DNA of 64,000 bases from Lewinellaceae bacterium (lineage in GTDB: Bacteria > Bacteroidota > Bacteroidia > Chitinophagales > Saprospiraceae), in the NCBI GenBank assembly GCA_016713985.1, contig JADJOD010000023.1:62001-126000 (forward strand). The letters run 5' to 3'. The notes below the pieces were generated by a model. The model had not been told where the DNA came from. It did no database searches and saw nothing but the letters and a program-made list of their open reading frames with translations. The position numbers and the translations under genes were made by a program. Below are positions 42,511 through 50,826 of this stretch, one piece after another (position 1 is the first letter of the stretch; each line of letters begins with the position of its first letter).

Positions 42511-42807
42511 TCAGATATTTTTGGCGCCTTCCGGCATTTGATAAAAAGTCGGGTGCCGGTAGATTTTATCGTCGGCCGCTTCAAAAAACGGCGCAAAATC
42601 GTCCGGTTGCACGGCTATAATTTCGCTGGCCGGCACCAGCCACAAACCGGAAACTTCGCCCCGGCGTGCAAACAGGTCACGCGCGTTTTCAAGCGCCATT
42701 TCTTTGTCAAAAGCGTGCAAACTCCCGGCATGCCGGTAAGGTTGCCCCGTTTTTTGCTGCACAAATACTTCCCATAATGTGCCTTCCGAATCAGGTATAT
42801 TTTTCAT
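42511..42807 (-). CDS. paaB: 1,2-phenylacetyl-CoA epoxidase subunit PaaB
   Basis: This is a 98-aa protein of normal length. TLWEVFVQQKTGQPYRHAGS, LHAFDKEMALENARDLFARR and SGLWLVPASEI are the PaaB signature. PaaB is a small accessory subunit needed for assembly and electron transfer in the epoxidase. It is separated from paaA by the tryptophanase gene, an unusual interruption, and is followed at once by paaC. Confidence 0.94.
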   Translation of the reverse strand: MKNIPDSEGTLWEVFVQQKTGQPYRHAGSLHAFDKEMALENARDLFARRGEVSGLWLVPASEIIAVQPDDFAPFFEAADDKIYRHPTFYQMPEGAKNI

Positions 42808-42868
42808 AAAAAACTGATTTTAAAACAATTGTGAAAAGCAAGAGCGAAAAATTTTTCCGTCCTGCCAC

Positions 42869-44260
42869 TTAAACACAAACCTCCGCCAACGACTCGAACC
42901 GGGCAGTAAAATGCCGCAAAAACGGAGGTTCGCTGGTGATGCGGAATCCGGCAACCGCCCCCCGGCCTTCCAGCAGCCCGGAAAATGTTTCCGCCACGTA
43001 ATCCATGTGACTTTGGGTATACACACGCCGCGGAATGGCTAAGCGCACCAGCTCCATCTGTGCGGGGATCAGCATGCCGGCTTCGTCGTATTTCCCGAAC
43101 ATGACGGAACCGATCTCGCAACAGCGGATACCACCTTTCAGGTACAACTCACACACCAGCGCCTGCCCGGGGTATTCCTCCGGCGGGATATGCGGATAAA
43201 ATGCCTTTGCATCCACATAAACCGCATGGCCGCCCGGCGGAAGCATGATCGGAACACCCATTTCCTGCAATTTTTCTGCAAGGTACCCGATGCTCCGGAT
43301 GCGATATTCTAAGTAATCCGCGTCGAATACTTCTTCCAGCCCGATGGCGATGGCCTCCATATCGCGGCCCGAAAGTCCGCCGTAGGTAGAATAGCCCTCT
43401 GTAATAATCAGCACCGAACGGCATTGCAGGGCCAGTTCGAGGTTATTGAGCGCCAGGAACCCGCCGATATTCACCAGGGCGTCTTTTTTTGCGCTGAAAA
43501 TGCACCCGTCGGCCAGCGAAAACATCTCCTGTGCGATGGCACGATACGTTTTTTCCCGAAATCCGGGTTCCCGGTGTTTGATAAACCAGGCATTTTCGGC
43601 GATCCGGCAGGCATCGAGAATAAAAAGTATCCCGTATTTTTTACAAATGGCGGACACCGCGCGGGCATTTTCCATGCTCACGGGTTGGCCGCCGCCGCTG
43701 TTATTGGTGACGGTGAGAATAACGGCTGCCATGTTTTCCGCGCCGTGTTTTTCAATGTTTGTCAGCAATTGCTGCGTATCTAAGTTGCCTTTAAATGGGT
43801 GCACCAATTCGGGGCGGCGCCCCTCCGGAATTGGGCAATCGATCGCCGTCGCCCCCGAAAACTCGATATTGGCCCGGGTGGTGTCGAAGTGGGTATTGCT
43901 GATAAAATATTTCCCTTTTCCACCAATCCGGGTATACAACAGATGTTCGGCGGCACGGCCCTGGTGGGTGGGCATCACGTAAGGATAACCCGTCAGGTCG
44001 TGTACCGCCGCTTCCATTCGCCTCCAGCTGGACGCTCCGGCATAACTTTCGTCGCCACGCATGATGCCCGCCCACTGCTCCGAACTCATGGCCGAAGTGC
44101 CGCTGTCGGTCAGCAGGTCGATGATGACCTGGTCGGAGTGGAGCAAAAACGGGTTGTAGTGCGCCCTATGCAGAAATTCGCGGCGCTCTTCTTCCGTTGT
44201 GAGCCGGATACGTTCCACCGATTTGATGCGAAAAGGTTCTATAACTGTTCTGAATTTCAT
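42869..44260 (-). CDS. tnaA: Tryptophanase (PLP-dependent beta-eliminating lyase)
   Basis: This is a 463-aa protein. PFRIKSVERIRLTTEEERRE is the family start. DLLTDSGTSAMSSEQWAGIM and MPTHQGRAAEHLLYTRI line the active site. FSAKKDALVNIGGFLALNN contains the Lys that binds pyridoxal phosphate. The close relative tyrosine phenol-lyase is the main alternative. Near the C-terminus, RCCEIGSV and FLRHFTARF have the Ile and His found in tryptophanases, where phenol-lyases have Arg and Phe. It would split L-tryptophan into indole, pyruvate and ammonia. Its place between paaA and paaB points to a general aromatic amino-acid catabolic operon. Confidence 0.86.
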   Translation of the reverse strand: MKFRTVIEPFRIKSVERIRLTTEEERREFLHRAHYNPFLLHSDQVIIDLLTDSGTSAMSSEQWAGIMRGDESYAGASSWRRMEAAVHDLTGYPYVMPTHQGRAAEHLLYTRIGGKGKYFISNTHFDTTRANIEFSGATAIDCPIPEGRRPELVHPFKGNLDTQQLLTNIEKHGAENMAAVILTVTNNSGGGQPVSMENARAVSAICKKYGILFILDACRIAENAWFIKHREPGFREKTYRAIAQEMFSLADGCIFSAKKDALVNIGGFLALNNLELALQCRSVLIITEGYSTYGGLSGRDMEAIAIGLEEVFDADYLEYRIRSIGYLAEKLQEMGVPIMLPPGGHAVYVDAKAFYPHIPPEEYPGQALVCELYLKGGIRCCEIGSVMFGKYDEAGMLIPAQMELVRLAIPRRVYTQSHMDYVAETFSGLLEGRGAVAGFRITSEPPFLRHFTARFESLAEVCV

Positions 44261-44295
44261 GTTGTTATTGCGTTAACGGGCTCGTAATCGGTTTT

Positions 44296-45165
44296 TCAGG
44301 CTGCAGCCCCTTGTTTTTGCCGCAGCGCATAAGCCGCTGCCGCTTCCCGCACCCAGGCCCCTTCTTCATGGATACGTTGGTGGTGCTCCATACGTTGGTG
44401 GTTGCAGGGGCCGTCGCCACCGATCACGCGCTGAAACTCTTCCCAGTCGATGTCGCCCGTTTCGTAGTGGCCGGTTTGTTCGTTCCAGCGCAATTTCGGG
44501 TCGGGTATTTTCAGCCCGATGAGTTCGGCCTGCGGCACGGTTTTGTCTATAAAACGCTGGCGCAATTCATCGTTGCCGGCGCGTTTGATTTTCCATTTCA
44601 TACCGGTGAGGGTTCGCGGCGAGTGGTTGTCGTGCGGACCAAACATCATCAAAGCGGGCCACCACCAGCGATTGATGGCATCCTGCGCCATGCGCTGTTG
44701 CTCAGGGGTGCCTTTTGCCATTTTCAACATGATCTCATACCCCTGGCGCTGGTGGAAACTTTCCGGATGGCAGCGCCGTCGACGAGCCAGCCAATAGCGC
44801 CGATATCAGCCCAGTTGAGTGTCGGGTAATTGAAAACACTGCTGTATTTGGCCTTGCCTTCGTGCAGCTGGCGGATCATTTCGTCGCGACTGATTCCGAG
44901 GGTTTCGGCGGCGCTGTAGAGGTACAAGCCGTGGCCGCCTTCGTCCTGTATCTTGGCGAGCAGGATTTTTTTCGCCCGGAGCGTCGGGGCCCGTGTGATC
45001 CAGTTGCCCTCTGGCTGCATTCCAATTACTTCAGAATGAGCATGTTGACTGATTTGGCGAATACAATGCCGCCGGTAATCGTCGGGCATCCAGTCTTTGG
45101 GTTCTATTTTTTCTTCGGCGTCGATATAATCCCTGAAACGCCTGGAGTTTTTCCTGTAAATCCAT
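44296..45165 (-). pseudogene. paaA: 1,2-phenylacetyl-CoA epoxidase catalytic subunit PaaA, doubly damaged
   Basis: Three pieces in different frames make one PaaA. From the ATG at 45165, MDLQEKLQAFQ is followed by an extra G in the run 45131-45133. DYIDAEEKIEPKDWMPDDYR and QDEGGHGLYLYSAAETLG then continue to WADIGAIGWLVDGAAI. At about 44763-44766 the frame changes again and about 24 residues expected in PaaA (the metal-ligand and QVPL region) are missing. ESFHQRQGYEIMLKMAKGTP and the C-terminus follow to 44296. The length balance fits +1 and about -70 nt. PaaA holds the diiron centre that epoxidises phenylacetyl-CoA. As written it is not functional. Confidence 0.9.
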
Positions 45166-45185
45166 GATGGTGATCTGTTAGTTAC

Positions 45186-45237
45186 CGTAACGCAACCTCC
45201 GGTTGGCAGCATTTGCCAACCGGAGGTTGGCGTTACG
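45186..45237. repeat. REP-like inverted repeat between hpd and paaA
   Basis: TGCCAACCGGAGGTTGGCG with TTACG at 45214-45237 pairs with its near-complement at 45186-45208, which lacks one C. The loop is 5 nt. The plan equals that of the elements at 4661 and 4696, but the stem G-C pair order differs (GCCAAC/GTTGGC instead of GCGAAC/GTTCGC). It sits inside the operon, 8 nt after the hpd stop and 20 nt before the paaA start. Confidence 0.88.
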
Positions 45238-45245
45238 TGGCGTAA

Positions 45246-46397
45246 TCAAAGCGTTCCGCGGCGGCGTTGTTCTTCTTCTATCGATTCGAACAGCGCCCTG
45301 AAATTGCCCTTACCAAACGATTTGGCGCCTTTTCGCTGAATGATTTCAAAAAACATCGTCGGGCGGTCTTCCACCGGGCGGGTGAATATCTGAAGCAGGT
45401 AGCCCTCGTCGTCGCGGTCGGCCATGATACCCAGTTCTTTCAGTCGCAGCAAGTCTTCGTCAATGGCGCCGACCCGTTCGGCCACGGTATCGTAGTAAGT
45501 GCCGGGCACGTGCAGAAATTCGACCCCGCGTTTGCGCATTTCACTGACAGTGAACACAATATCGTCAGTTGCTACGGCAATATGCTGACAGCCGGAGCCT
45601 TCATAAAACGCTACAAATTCTTCGATTTGCGACTTTTTAACCCCCGCCGCCGGCTCGTTGATCGGGAATTTGATACGGCCGTTGCCGTTGGTCATCACTT
45701 TCGACATCAGGGCGGAATACTGCGTGCTGATATCCTTGTCGTCAAAGGAGATCAGGTTGGCAAAGCCCATTGTTTCACGGTAAAATTGGGCCCAGGTGTT
45801 CATTTGCCCCCAGTTGACATTGCCCACCATGTGGTCGATGTATTTCAGGCCCGTTTCTTTTGGATTGTATTCGGAAATCCAGGGCTCGTAGCCCGGCAGG
45901 AAAAGTCCGTTGTAGTTTTTTCGCTCCACAAAAATATGCACGGTATCTCCGTAGGTATGGATGCCCGAACGCACCACTTCGCCAAACCCGTCGCGCTCCA
46001 CCGCCGGCTCCATAAAGGGGGTTGCGCCCCTGTCCACGGTCTCTTTATATGCCCGGCGCGCGTCGTCCACCCAGAGTGCGATCACTTTTACGCCGTCGCC
46101 GTGTTTTTTGACGTGTTCGGCAATGGGAGAATGGGAAGTAAGCGGTGTGGTGAGTACCAAACGAATTTTACCCTGTGCGAGCACGTAGGAGGTCCGGTCG
46201 CGTGAGCCCGTTTCCAAACCCGCGTACGCCAGTGACTGAAAACCAAAGGCCGTTTTGTAAAAATGCGCCGATTGTTTGGCGTTTCCGACATACAATTCGA
46301 CGTAATCAGTGCCGAGCAGGGGCAAAAAATCGTCGGCTTCCGCAAATATTTTCTGGAGGCCGTAGTTGTAATTCTGGATTCCTGTCAATGTTGCCAT
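45246..46397 (-). CDS. hpd: 4-hydroxyphenylpyruvate dioxygenase
   Basis: This is a 383-aa protein of normal length. The vicinal-oxygen-chelate halves are YVELYVGNAKQSAHFYKTAF and the C-terminal catalytic half. Iron ligands fit YIDHMVGNV, GSGCQHIAVATDDI and PTMFFEIIQRKGAKSFGKGN. It converts 4-hydroxyphenylpyruvate, from tyrosine, to homogentisate. It follows hmgA by 68 nt and precedes paaA, so tyrosine and phenylacetate catabolism share one operon. No frame damage is seen. Confidence 0.96.
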   Translation of the reverse strand: MATLTGIQNYNYGLQKIFAEADDFLPLLGTDYVELYVGNAKQSAHFYKTAFGFQSLAYAGLETGSRDRTSYVLAQGKIRLVLTTPLTSHSPIAEHVKKHGDGVKVIALWVDDARRAYKETVDRGATPFMEPAVERDGFGEVVRSGIHTYGDTVHIFVERKNYNGLFLPGYEPWISEYNPKETGLKYIDHMVGNVNWGQMNTWAQFYRETMGFANLISFDDKDISTQYSALMSKVMTNGNGRIKFPINEPAAGVKKSQIEEFVAFYEGSGCQHIAVATDDIVFTVSEMRKRGVEFLHVPGTYYDTVAERVGAIDEDLLRLKELGIMADRDDEGYLLQIFTRPVEDRPTMFFEIIQRKGAKSFGKGNFRALFESIEEEQRRRGTL

Positions 46398-46465
46398 AGG
46401 GTGAATTTGTTGGATAGGACAACGATATTTAGCAAAAAATTTATAATAGTCAGAAAATCAAACCA

Positions 46466-47638
46466 TTAGATCATTTCCTTTTCTTCCATCCACGATTTGT
46501 AATAATCCTCGACTTCCAGTTTCATCGCGTCTTCCGTGATCTTCACCGGGCGGAAAGGGTCGATCATCACGGCCAGTTCTTCGGTAGCCGTCTTGCCGAT
46601 ACTGCGTTCGATGGCCCCGGGGTGCGGGCCGTGCGGTATGCCGCCCGGGTGAAGGGTCAACTGGCCTTTTTGAATGTTGTTCCGGCTCATAAAATCGCCG
46701 TCTACGTAATACAAAATCTCGTCGGAGTCGATATTGCTGTGGTGATAGGGCGCAGGAATGGCCTTCGGGTGGTAATCGTACAAACGCGGCACAAAAGAAC
46801 AAACCACAAATCCGTCGGCTTCAAATTGCTGGTGGATCGGCGGCGGCATGTGAATACGACCGGTGATGGGTTCGAAATCAAAAATGGACATCGCCCAGGG
46901 AAAATGCTGGCCGTCCCAGCCAATCACATCAAAAGGGTGGGTGGCGTACACATACGGATAGATCATGCCCTGTTTTTTGATCTTCACTAAGAAATCGCCG
47001 TGTTCGTCGTGGGTCTCTAAGTTTTGCGGCACTTTGAAGTCGCGCTCGCAAAACGGCGCGTGTTCGAGCATTTGCCCGAACTGGTTGCGATACCGCTGGG
47101 GGGTACGGATGGGGCTGAACGACTCGACGACCAGCAGGCGGTTGCGCGAACTCAGAAAGTGTATTTTATAGATCGTGCCGCGTGGGATCACGATGTAATC
47201 GCCGTATTCAAACGGGATCTGCCCGTACATGGTTTCCACCCATCCGTGGCCCTGATGCACAAAGATCATCTCGTCCGCATCCGCGTTTTTGAAAAAATAA
47301 TCTTTTGTTCCGTGGTGGGGAGCGGCCAGCCCGATATGCAGTTCGTTGTTGACAAACAACGTTTTACGGCTTTCTAAGTAATCGTCGGCGTAGGGCAGTT
47401 CAAAACCTTTAAAACTCAGGGCGGACAGGTTTTTATCGATAGCGACTTTGGGCTCTACGGAGTAGGGGGCGCCCTTTTCTTTCACCATCGTCGGCGGGTA
47501 AATATGGTAAACAAGCGACGAAACGCCCGAAAAACCCTGCGTCCCCACCAACTCTTCCTGGTAGAGATGCCCGGCGTGGTTGTGAAACTGAATATGTCGC
47601 TTTCGGGGGATTTTGCCAAGCCTGTGATAAAATGCCAT
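46466..47638 (-). CDS. hmgA: Homogentisate 1,2-dioxygenase
   Basis: This is a 390-aa cupin-fold protein. MAFYHRLGKIPRKRHIQFHN is the usual N-terminus, hence the start at 47638; the frame reaches back to 47716 through alternative starts. ADADEMIFVHQGHGWVETMY and FEYGDYIVIPRGTIYKIHFL lie in the cupin. The iron-binding region is DEILYYVDGDFMSRNNIQKG with HPGGIPHGPHPGAIERSIG. It opens the homogentisate ring to maleylacetoacetate. It is first in the aromatic operon. Maleylacetoacetate isomerase and fumarylacetoacetase genes are not in the window. Confidence 0.95.
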   Translation of the reverse strand: MAFYHRLGKIPRKRHIQFHNHAGHLYQEELVGTQGFSGVSSLVYHIYPPTMVKEKGAPYSVEPKVAIDKNLSALSFKGFELPYADDYLESRKTLFVNNELHIGLAAPHHGTKDYFFKNADADEMIFVHQGHGWVETMYGQIPFEYGDYIVIPRGTIYKIHFLSSRNRLLVVESFSPIRTPQRYRNQFGQMLEHAPFCERDFKVPQNLETHDEHGDFLVKIKKQGMIYPYVYATHPFDVIGWDGQHFPWAMSIFDFEPITGRIHMPPPIHQQFEADGFVVCSFVPRLYDYHPKAIPAPYHHSNIDSDEILYYVDGDFMSRNNIQKGQLTLHPGGIPHGPHPGAIERSIGKTATEELAVMIDPFRPVKITEDAMKLEVEDYYKSWMEEKEMI

Positions 47639-48041
47639 ATACTTTTTGGGCAAAGTTGATACGCGCCCTCTTACCACCTTCTGACTAAAATCAGTTTTTC
47701 GGATGATACTTGTCACTTAAGGCCACCACTAAGTGTACATGAACCATAGCGGCATTCGTTTTAAAATATAACGTGGCTCGCACAAATGAATTCGGAATAA
47801 CATTTTTTTATTGCACCAAAAGTGACATCCGCACAAAACAAAAGTCTAAAACACTATTGTCTTAAAAAGCCGTACCTTGCGGCGATTTGTCACATCAGAG
47901 GGATAAAGGCTTCCATTCGTTCGTTTTTCTGACCGCCCGTCCGGCGGATTGCGTGGAAAAGAGGAGCAGAGGTGCCAAAGCCAAACGCCCTCGTCCATTT
48001 TTCACCCACCTGCCCCACCGGCAGGCTCACGCATTTATGCA
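47639..48041. other. divergent promoter region between hmgA and the helicase gene
   Basis: No gene is supported in these 403 nt. The hmgA-proximal part is AT-rich (47755-47880) and should contain its promoter, but no full TTTG/TAnnTTTG pair was found. A 6-bp GC hairpin (CCTGCC/GGCAGG) lies at 48009-48025, 16 nt before the helicase ATG. Confidence 0.5.
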
Positions 48042-49739
48042 ATGTCATCATTTAAAGATTTAGGAATTGCCGACGAACTGCTGAAAGGCATCGAGGCCTT
48101 AGGTTTTGAAACCCCTACCCCCGTTCAGGAACTCGTCATCCCCACCGCTCTTTCGTCGGACAACGACATCATCGCCCTGGCCCAAACGGGGACCGGAAAA
48201 ACCGCTGCATTTGGTCTGCCGCTGCTGCAACGCATCGAACCGGGCGAACACGGCGTGCAGGCGCTCATCCTCTGCCCCACCCGCGAACTCTGCGTGCAGG
48301 TGACCAACGACCTGGTGAATTATTCCCAGTTTGCACACCAATATAAAGTAGTGGCTGTATACGGCGGCGCGAGTATCGAAACTCAGATCCGGCAGATCAA
48401 AGCCGGCGCCCAGATCATCGTGGCCACTCCCGGCCGACTCATGGACCTGATGGCGCGTAAAGCCGTGCGCCTCGACCGGGTGGCGCGTCTGGTGCTCGAC
48501 GAAGCCGACGAGATGCTCAATATGGGTTTTAAGGAAGCCATTGACTTCATCCTCGCTTCTGCGGAAAACCGCCAATCCATCTGGCTTTTTTCAGCCACCA
48601 TGCCCGACGAAGTGCGCACCATCGCGGCCAATTATATGGACAACCCGCAGGAGATCAGCACCGGCAAACGCAATCAGACGAACGAGAACATCGAACACAT
48701 TTATTACGTGTGCCGGGCAGACAATCGTTTTGCCACGCTGAAACGGGTGGTGGATGCCAATCCGGGTATCTATGCGCTTATTTTCTGCCGCACCAAAATC
48801 GAAACAAAAGAGGTCGCCGAACAAATGATTCGCGACGGCTACGATTCCGATGCGCTGCACGGCGACCTGGCCCAGGCCGACCGCGACCGGGTGATGCAAC
48901 GTTTCCGGGAAGGCAACCTGCAACTGCTCATCGCCACCGATGTGGCGGCCCGAGGCCTCGATGTGAGCAACATCAGTCACGTTATCAACTACGGCATACC
49001 CGATGAAATAGAAGCGTATACCCACCGTTCGGGTCGCACAGGGCGCGCCGGCCGTACGGGTATCAGCATCAGTATCATTACGCCGAAATTTGAAGACAAA
49101 ATCCGTTTGATTGAACGCAAAACAAAAGCAGCGTTTACAAAAAAGAACATCCCGACGGGTATCGAGGTGTGCGAGCAACAACTCTTCCACATCATCAACA
49201 ATATTCACACCCAGGAAGTACATTATGCTGAAATAGAGCCTTTTATGGGCCGAATTTATGAAGAACTGAAAGACCTGAGCAAAGAGGAACTCATCAAACG
49301 TTTTGCCAGCGTGGAGTTCAACCGCTTCCTGGCCTACTACCGCAACGCCCCGGACATTAATATTTATCCGCGCGGCGACAAACGCAACCTGCGGACGGAA
49401 GGCGCCGCCGGCAGCGCTTCGCCCAACGGCAAAATGATCCGCCTGTTCGCCAATATCGGCGAAATGGACGGCGTATCAAAAAAGGATTTTATCAAATTGC
49501 TTTCCCGCACCTTCGGCGTGCCCAATCAGGCAATCGGCCATATCGACCTCAACCGCGCCTACCTGCATTTCGACCTGGATGCCGCCTACGTGAACGTGGT
49601 GCGTGAAGGGCTTTCCGAATTTACCATCAACGGCCGCCGCATCCGCTTAGACGACGCCTCGGCGAAAAAGGAAAACCGGTCAAGAGAAGACAAGTCTTTT
49701 GAAAAGTGGGAAAAGGGCGGGAAGAAGAAAAGGAAGTAG
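48042..49739 (+). CDS. DEAD-box RNA helicase with C-terminal DbpA-type RNA-binding domain
   Basis: This is a 565-aa protein. It has the Q motif (GFETPTPVQELVIPTAL), AQTGTGKTAAFGLPLL (motif I), PTRELCVQ (Ia), TPGRLMDLM (Ib), VLDEADEMLNMGF (II), SATMPDEVR (III), and ATDVAARGLDVSNISHVINY with HRSGRTGRAGRTG (V, VI). A C-terminal DbpA/CsdA-like domain (about 450-530, MIRLFANIGEMDGVSKKDFI) precedes a Lys-rich tail. It is a CshA/DeaD-type helicase likely acting in ribosome assembly or cold adaptation. The ATG at 48042 is chosen for the normal family start. TAG ends it, showing that TAG is an ordinary stop here. Confidence 0.93.
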   Translation: MSSFKDLGIADELLKGIEALGFETPTPVQELVIPTALSSDNDIIALAQTGTGKTAAFGLPLLQRIEPGEHGVQALILCPTRELCVQVTNDLVNYSQFAHQYKVVAVYGGASIETQIRQIKAGAQIIVATPGRLMDLMARKAVRLDRVARLVLDEADEMLNMGFKEAIDFILASAENRQSIWLFSATMPDEVRTIAANYMDNPQEISTGKRNQTNENIEHIYYVCRADNRFATLKRVVDANPGIYALIFCRTKIETKEVAEQMIRDGYDSDALHGDLAQADRDRVMQRFREGNLQLLIATDVAARGLDVSNISHVINYGIPDEIEAYTHRSGRTGRAGRTGISISIITPKFEDKIRLIERKTKAAFTKKNIPTGIEVCEQQLFHIINNIHTQEVHYAEIEPFMGRIYEELKDLSKEELIKRFASVEFNRFLAYYRNAPDINIYPRGDKRNLRTEGAAGSASPNGKMIRLFANIGEMDGVSKKDFIKLLSRTFGVPNQAIGHIDLNRAYLHFDLDAAYVNVVREGLSEFTINGRRIRLDDASAKKENRSREDKSFEKWEKGGKKKRK

Positions 49740-49763
49740 GCAGGGGCAGTAGCAGTCAAACTG

Positions 49764-49834
49764 AAGTGAGACTCTGAAGGGGCTTATTGATTTTCATGAA
49801 CCTGGAAACCCCGGGCCCCTTCAGAGTCTCACTT
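49764..49834. terminator. long bidirectional hairpin between convergent genes
   Basis: AAGTGAGACTCTGAAGGGGC at 49764-49783 is exactly complementary to 49815-49834, a perfect 20-bp stem with a 31-nt loop. It lies midway between the helicase stop (49739) and the lspA stop (49847). No clear U-tract follows the stem, so termination would depend mainly on the hairpin. Confidence 0.75.
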
Positions 49835-49846
49835 GAAAACCACTGC

Positions 49847-50701
49847 TCAGTGCTCCGGCTTGCTCTCGGCGGGTTGACCCGATGAGATGTCTTCCTGGTT
49901 GTTTTGGTTGTCTTGCGGATGGTCAGACACCCCGGCTACCGCCGGAGATTCAGGGGTAGCCGGAGTTTCGGGATCAGGCACGATCTCTTCCTGCTCCGTT
50001 TCTTCCGGCACTACTTCGGTAACGGCCGTTTCTTCGGTCGTTTTTTGATCTTCCATAAATCCGTCGCGGAAAAAACGCCGCTGAAACAGCAGGATGCAGG
50101 TGATCCCTGTGGTGATGGCTGCGTCGGCGACATTAAATATAGGACTGAAAAACAAATAACTGCCGCCGCCCAGCCATTCCGGCAGTTGAATGGTGGTCAT
50201 GGGGAAATAAAACATATCCACCACCCGGCCGTGCAGAAAACCGTTCATCGGCAGGTTTTCGGTCAGGCCGTATCCCTGCCCGAAAGGCATCAGTTGCGCG
50301 ACTCCCTCATCGTGGTATCCGCCGGAAAAAATAAGCGCGTAAAAAGTACTGTCGATAATATTGCCCAGGGCGCCGGCCGTGATCAGGCCCACACAATAGA
50401 CAAAACCCATCGGCGCTTTGGCCTGCATCAGCATCCGGGTGTACCAGATGAGTCCGATCACCATGATGATCCGGAACGAACTCAGCAGCAGTTTGCCGTA
50501 ATCAAAATCGCCGTGCGACATATTGAACTCGATGCCGAACGCCATACCCCGGTTTTCGACAAAATGCAGGCGCGCCCAGTCTAAGCCAAACATTTTCACG
50601 TCCTGGTTCAGTTCAAAATTCGTCTTGATGTAAAACTTGAGTGCCTGGTCGATCAACAATACTACCAATACCAGCAGCGCTACTTTATATCCCTGTTTCA
50701 A
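49847..50701 (-). CDS. lspA: Lipoprotein signal peptidase LspA with acidic C-terminal extension
   Basis: This is a 284-aa protein with four membrane helices. Catalytic aspartates lie in GALGNIIDSTFYALIF and PIFNVADAAITTGI, matching signal peptidase II. RLHFVENRGMAFGIEF is the conserved N-terminal motif. The enzyme removes lipoprotein signal peptides in the inner membrane, consistent with the many lipoproteins here. The start is a TTG at 50701, as no ATG is in frame nearby. After about residue 210 comes a tail of some 70 residues rich in Glu, Pro and Thr (TEETAVTEVVPEETEQEEIV), absent from most LspA proteins and predicted disordered. Confidence 0.92.
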   Translation of the reverse strand: MKQGYKVALLVLVVLLIDQALKFYIKTNFELNQDVKMFGLDWARLHFVENRGMAFGIEFNMSHGDFDYGKLLLSSFRIIMVIGLIWYTRMLMQAKAPMGFVYCVGLITAGALGNIIDSTFYALIFSGGYHDEGVAQLMPFGQGYGLTENLPMNGFLHGRVVDMFYFPMTTIQLPEWLGGGSYLFFSPIFNVADAAITTGITCILLFQRRFFRDGFMEDQKTTEETAVTEVVPEETEQEEIVPDPETPATPESPAVAGVSDHPQDNQNNQEDISSGQPAESKPEH

Positions 50702-50761
50702 CGGAACGATGAGTTTTTGTGAAAAAAGTCCGCAAAGAAACGAGGTTTTTTGCGGAATGTT

Positions 50762-50825
50762 CGGTTATTGGTTATCGGTTATCGGTGAAAAATTCCGGTA
50801 ACCAGTAACCAATACACCAATAACC
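50762..50825. repeat. small inverted heptamer array
   Basis: The left arm (50762-50786) has three and a half heptamers of the type CGGTTAT. The right arm (50796-50825) has four of the reverse type (CAGTAAC, CAATAAC variants), with a loop of about 9 nt. It ends 1 nt before the stop codon (50827-50829) of the upstream minus-strand gene, so it immediately follows that gene and precedes lspA. Confidence 0.85.
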
Positions 50826-50826
50826 A

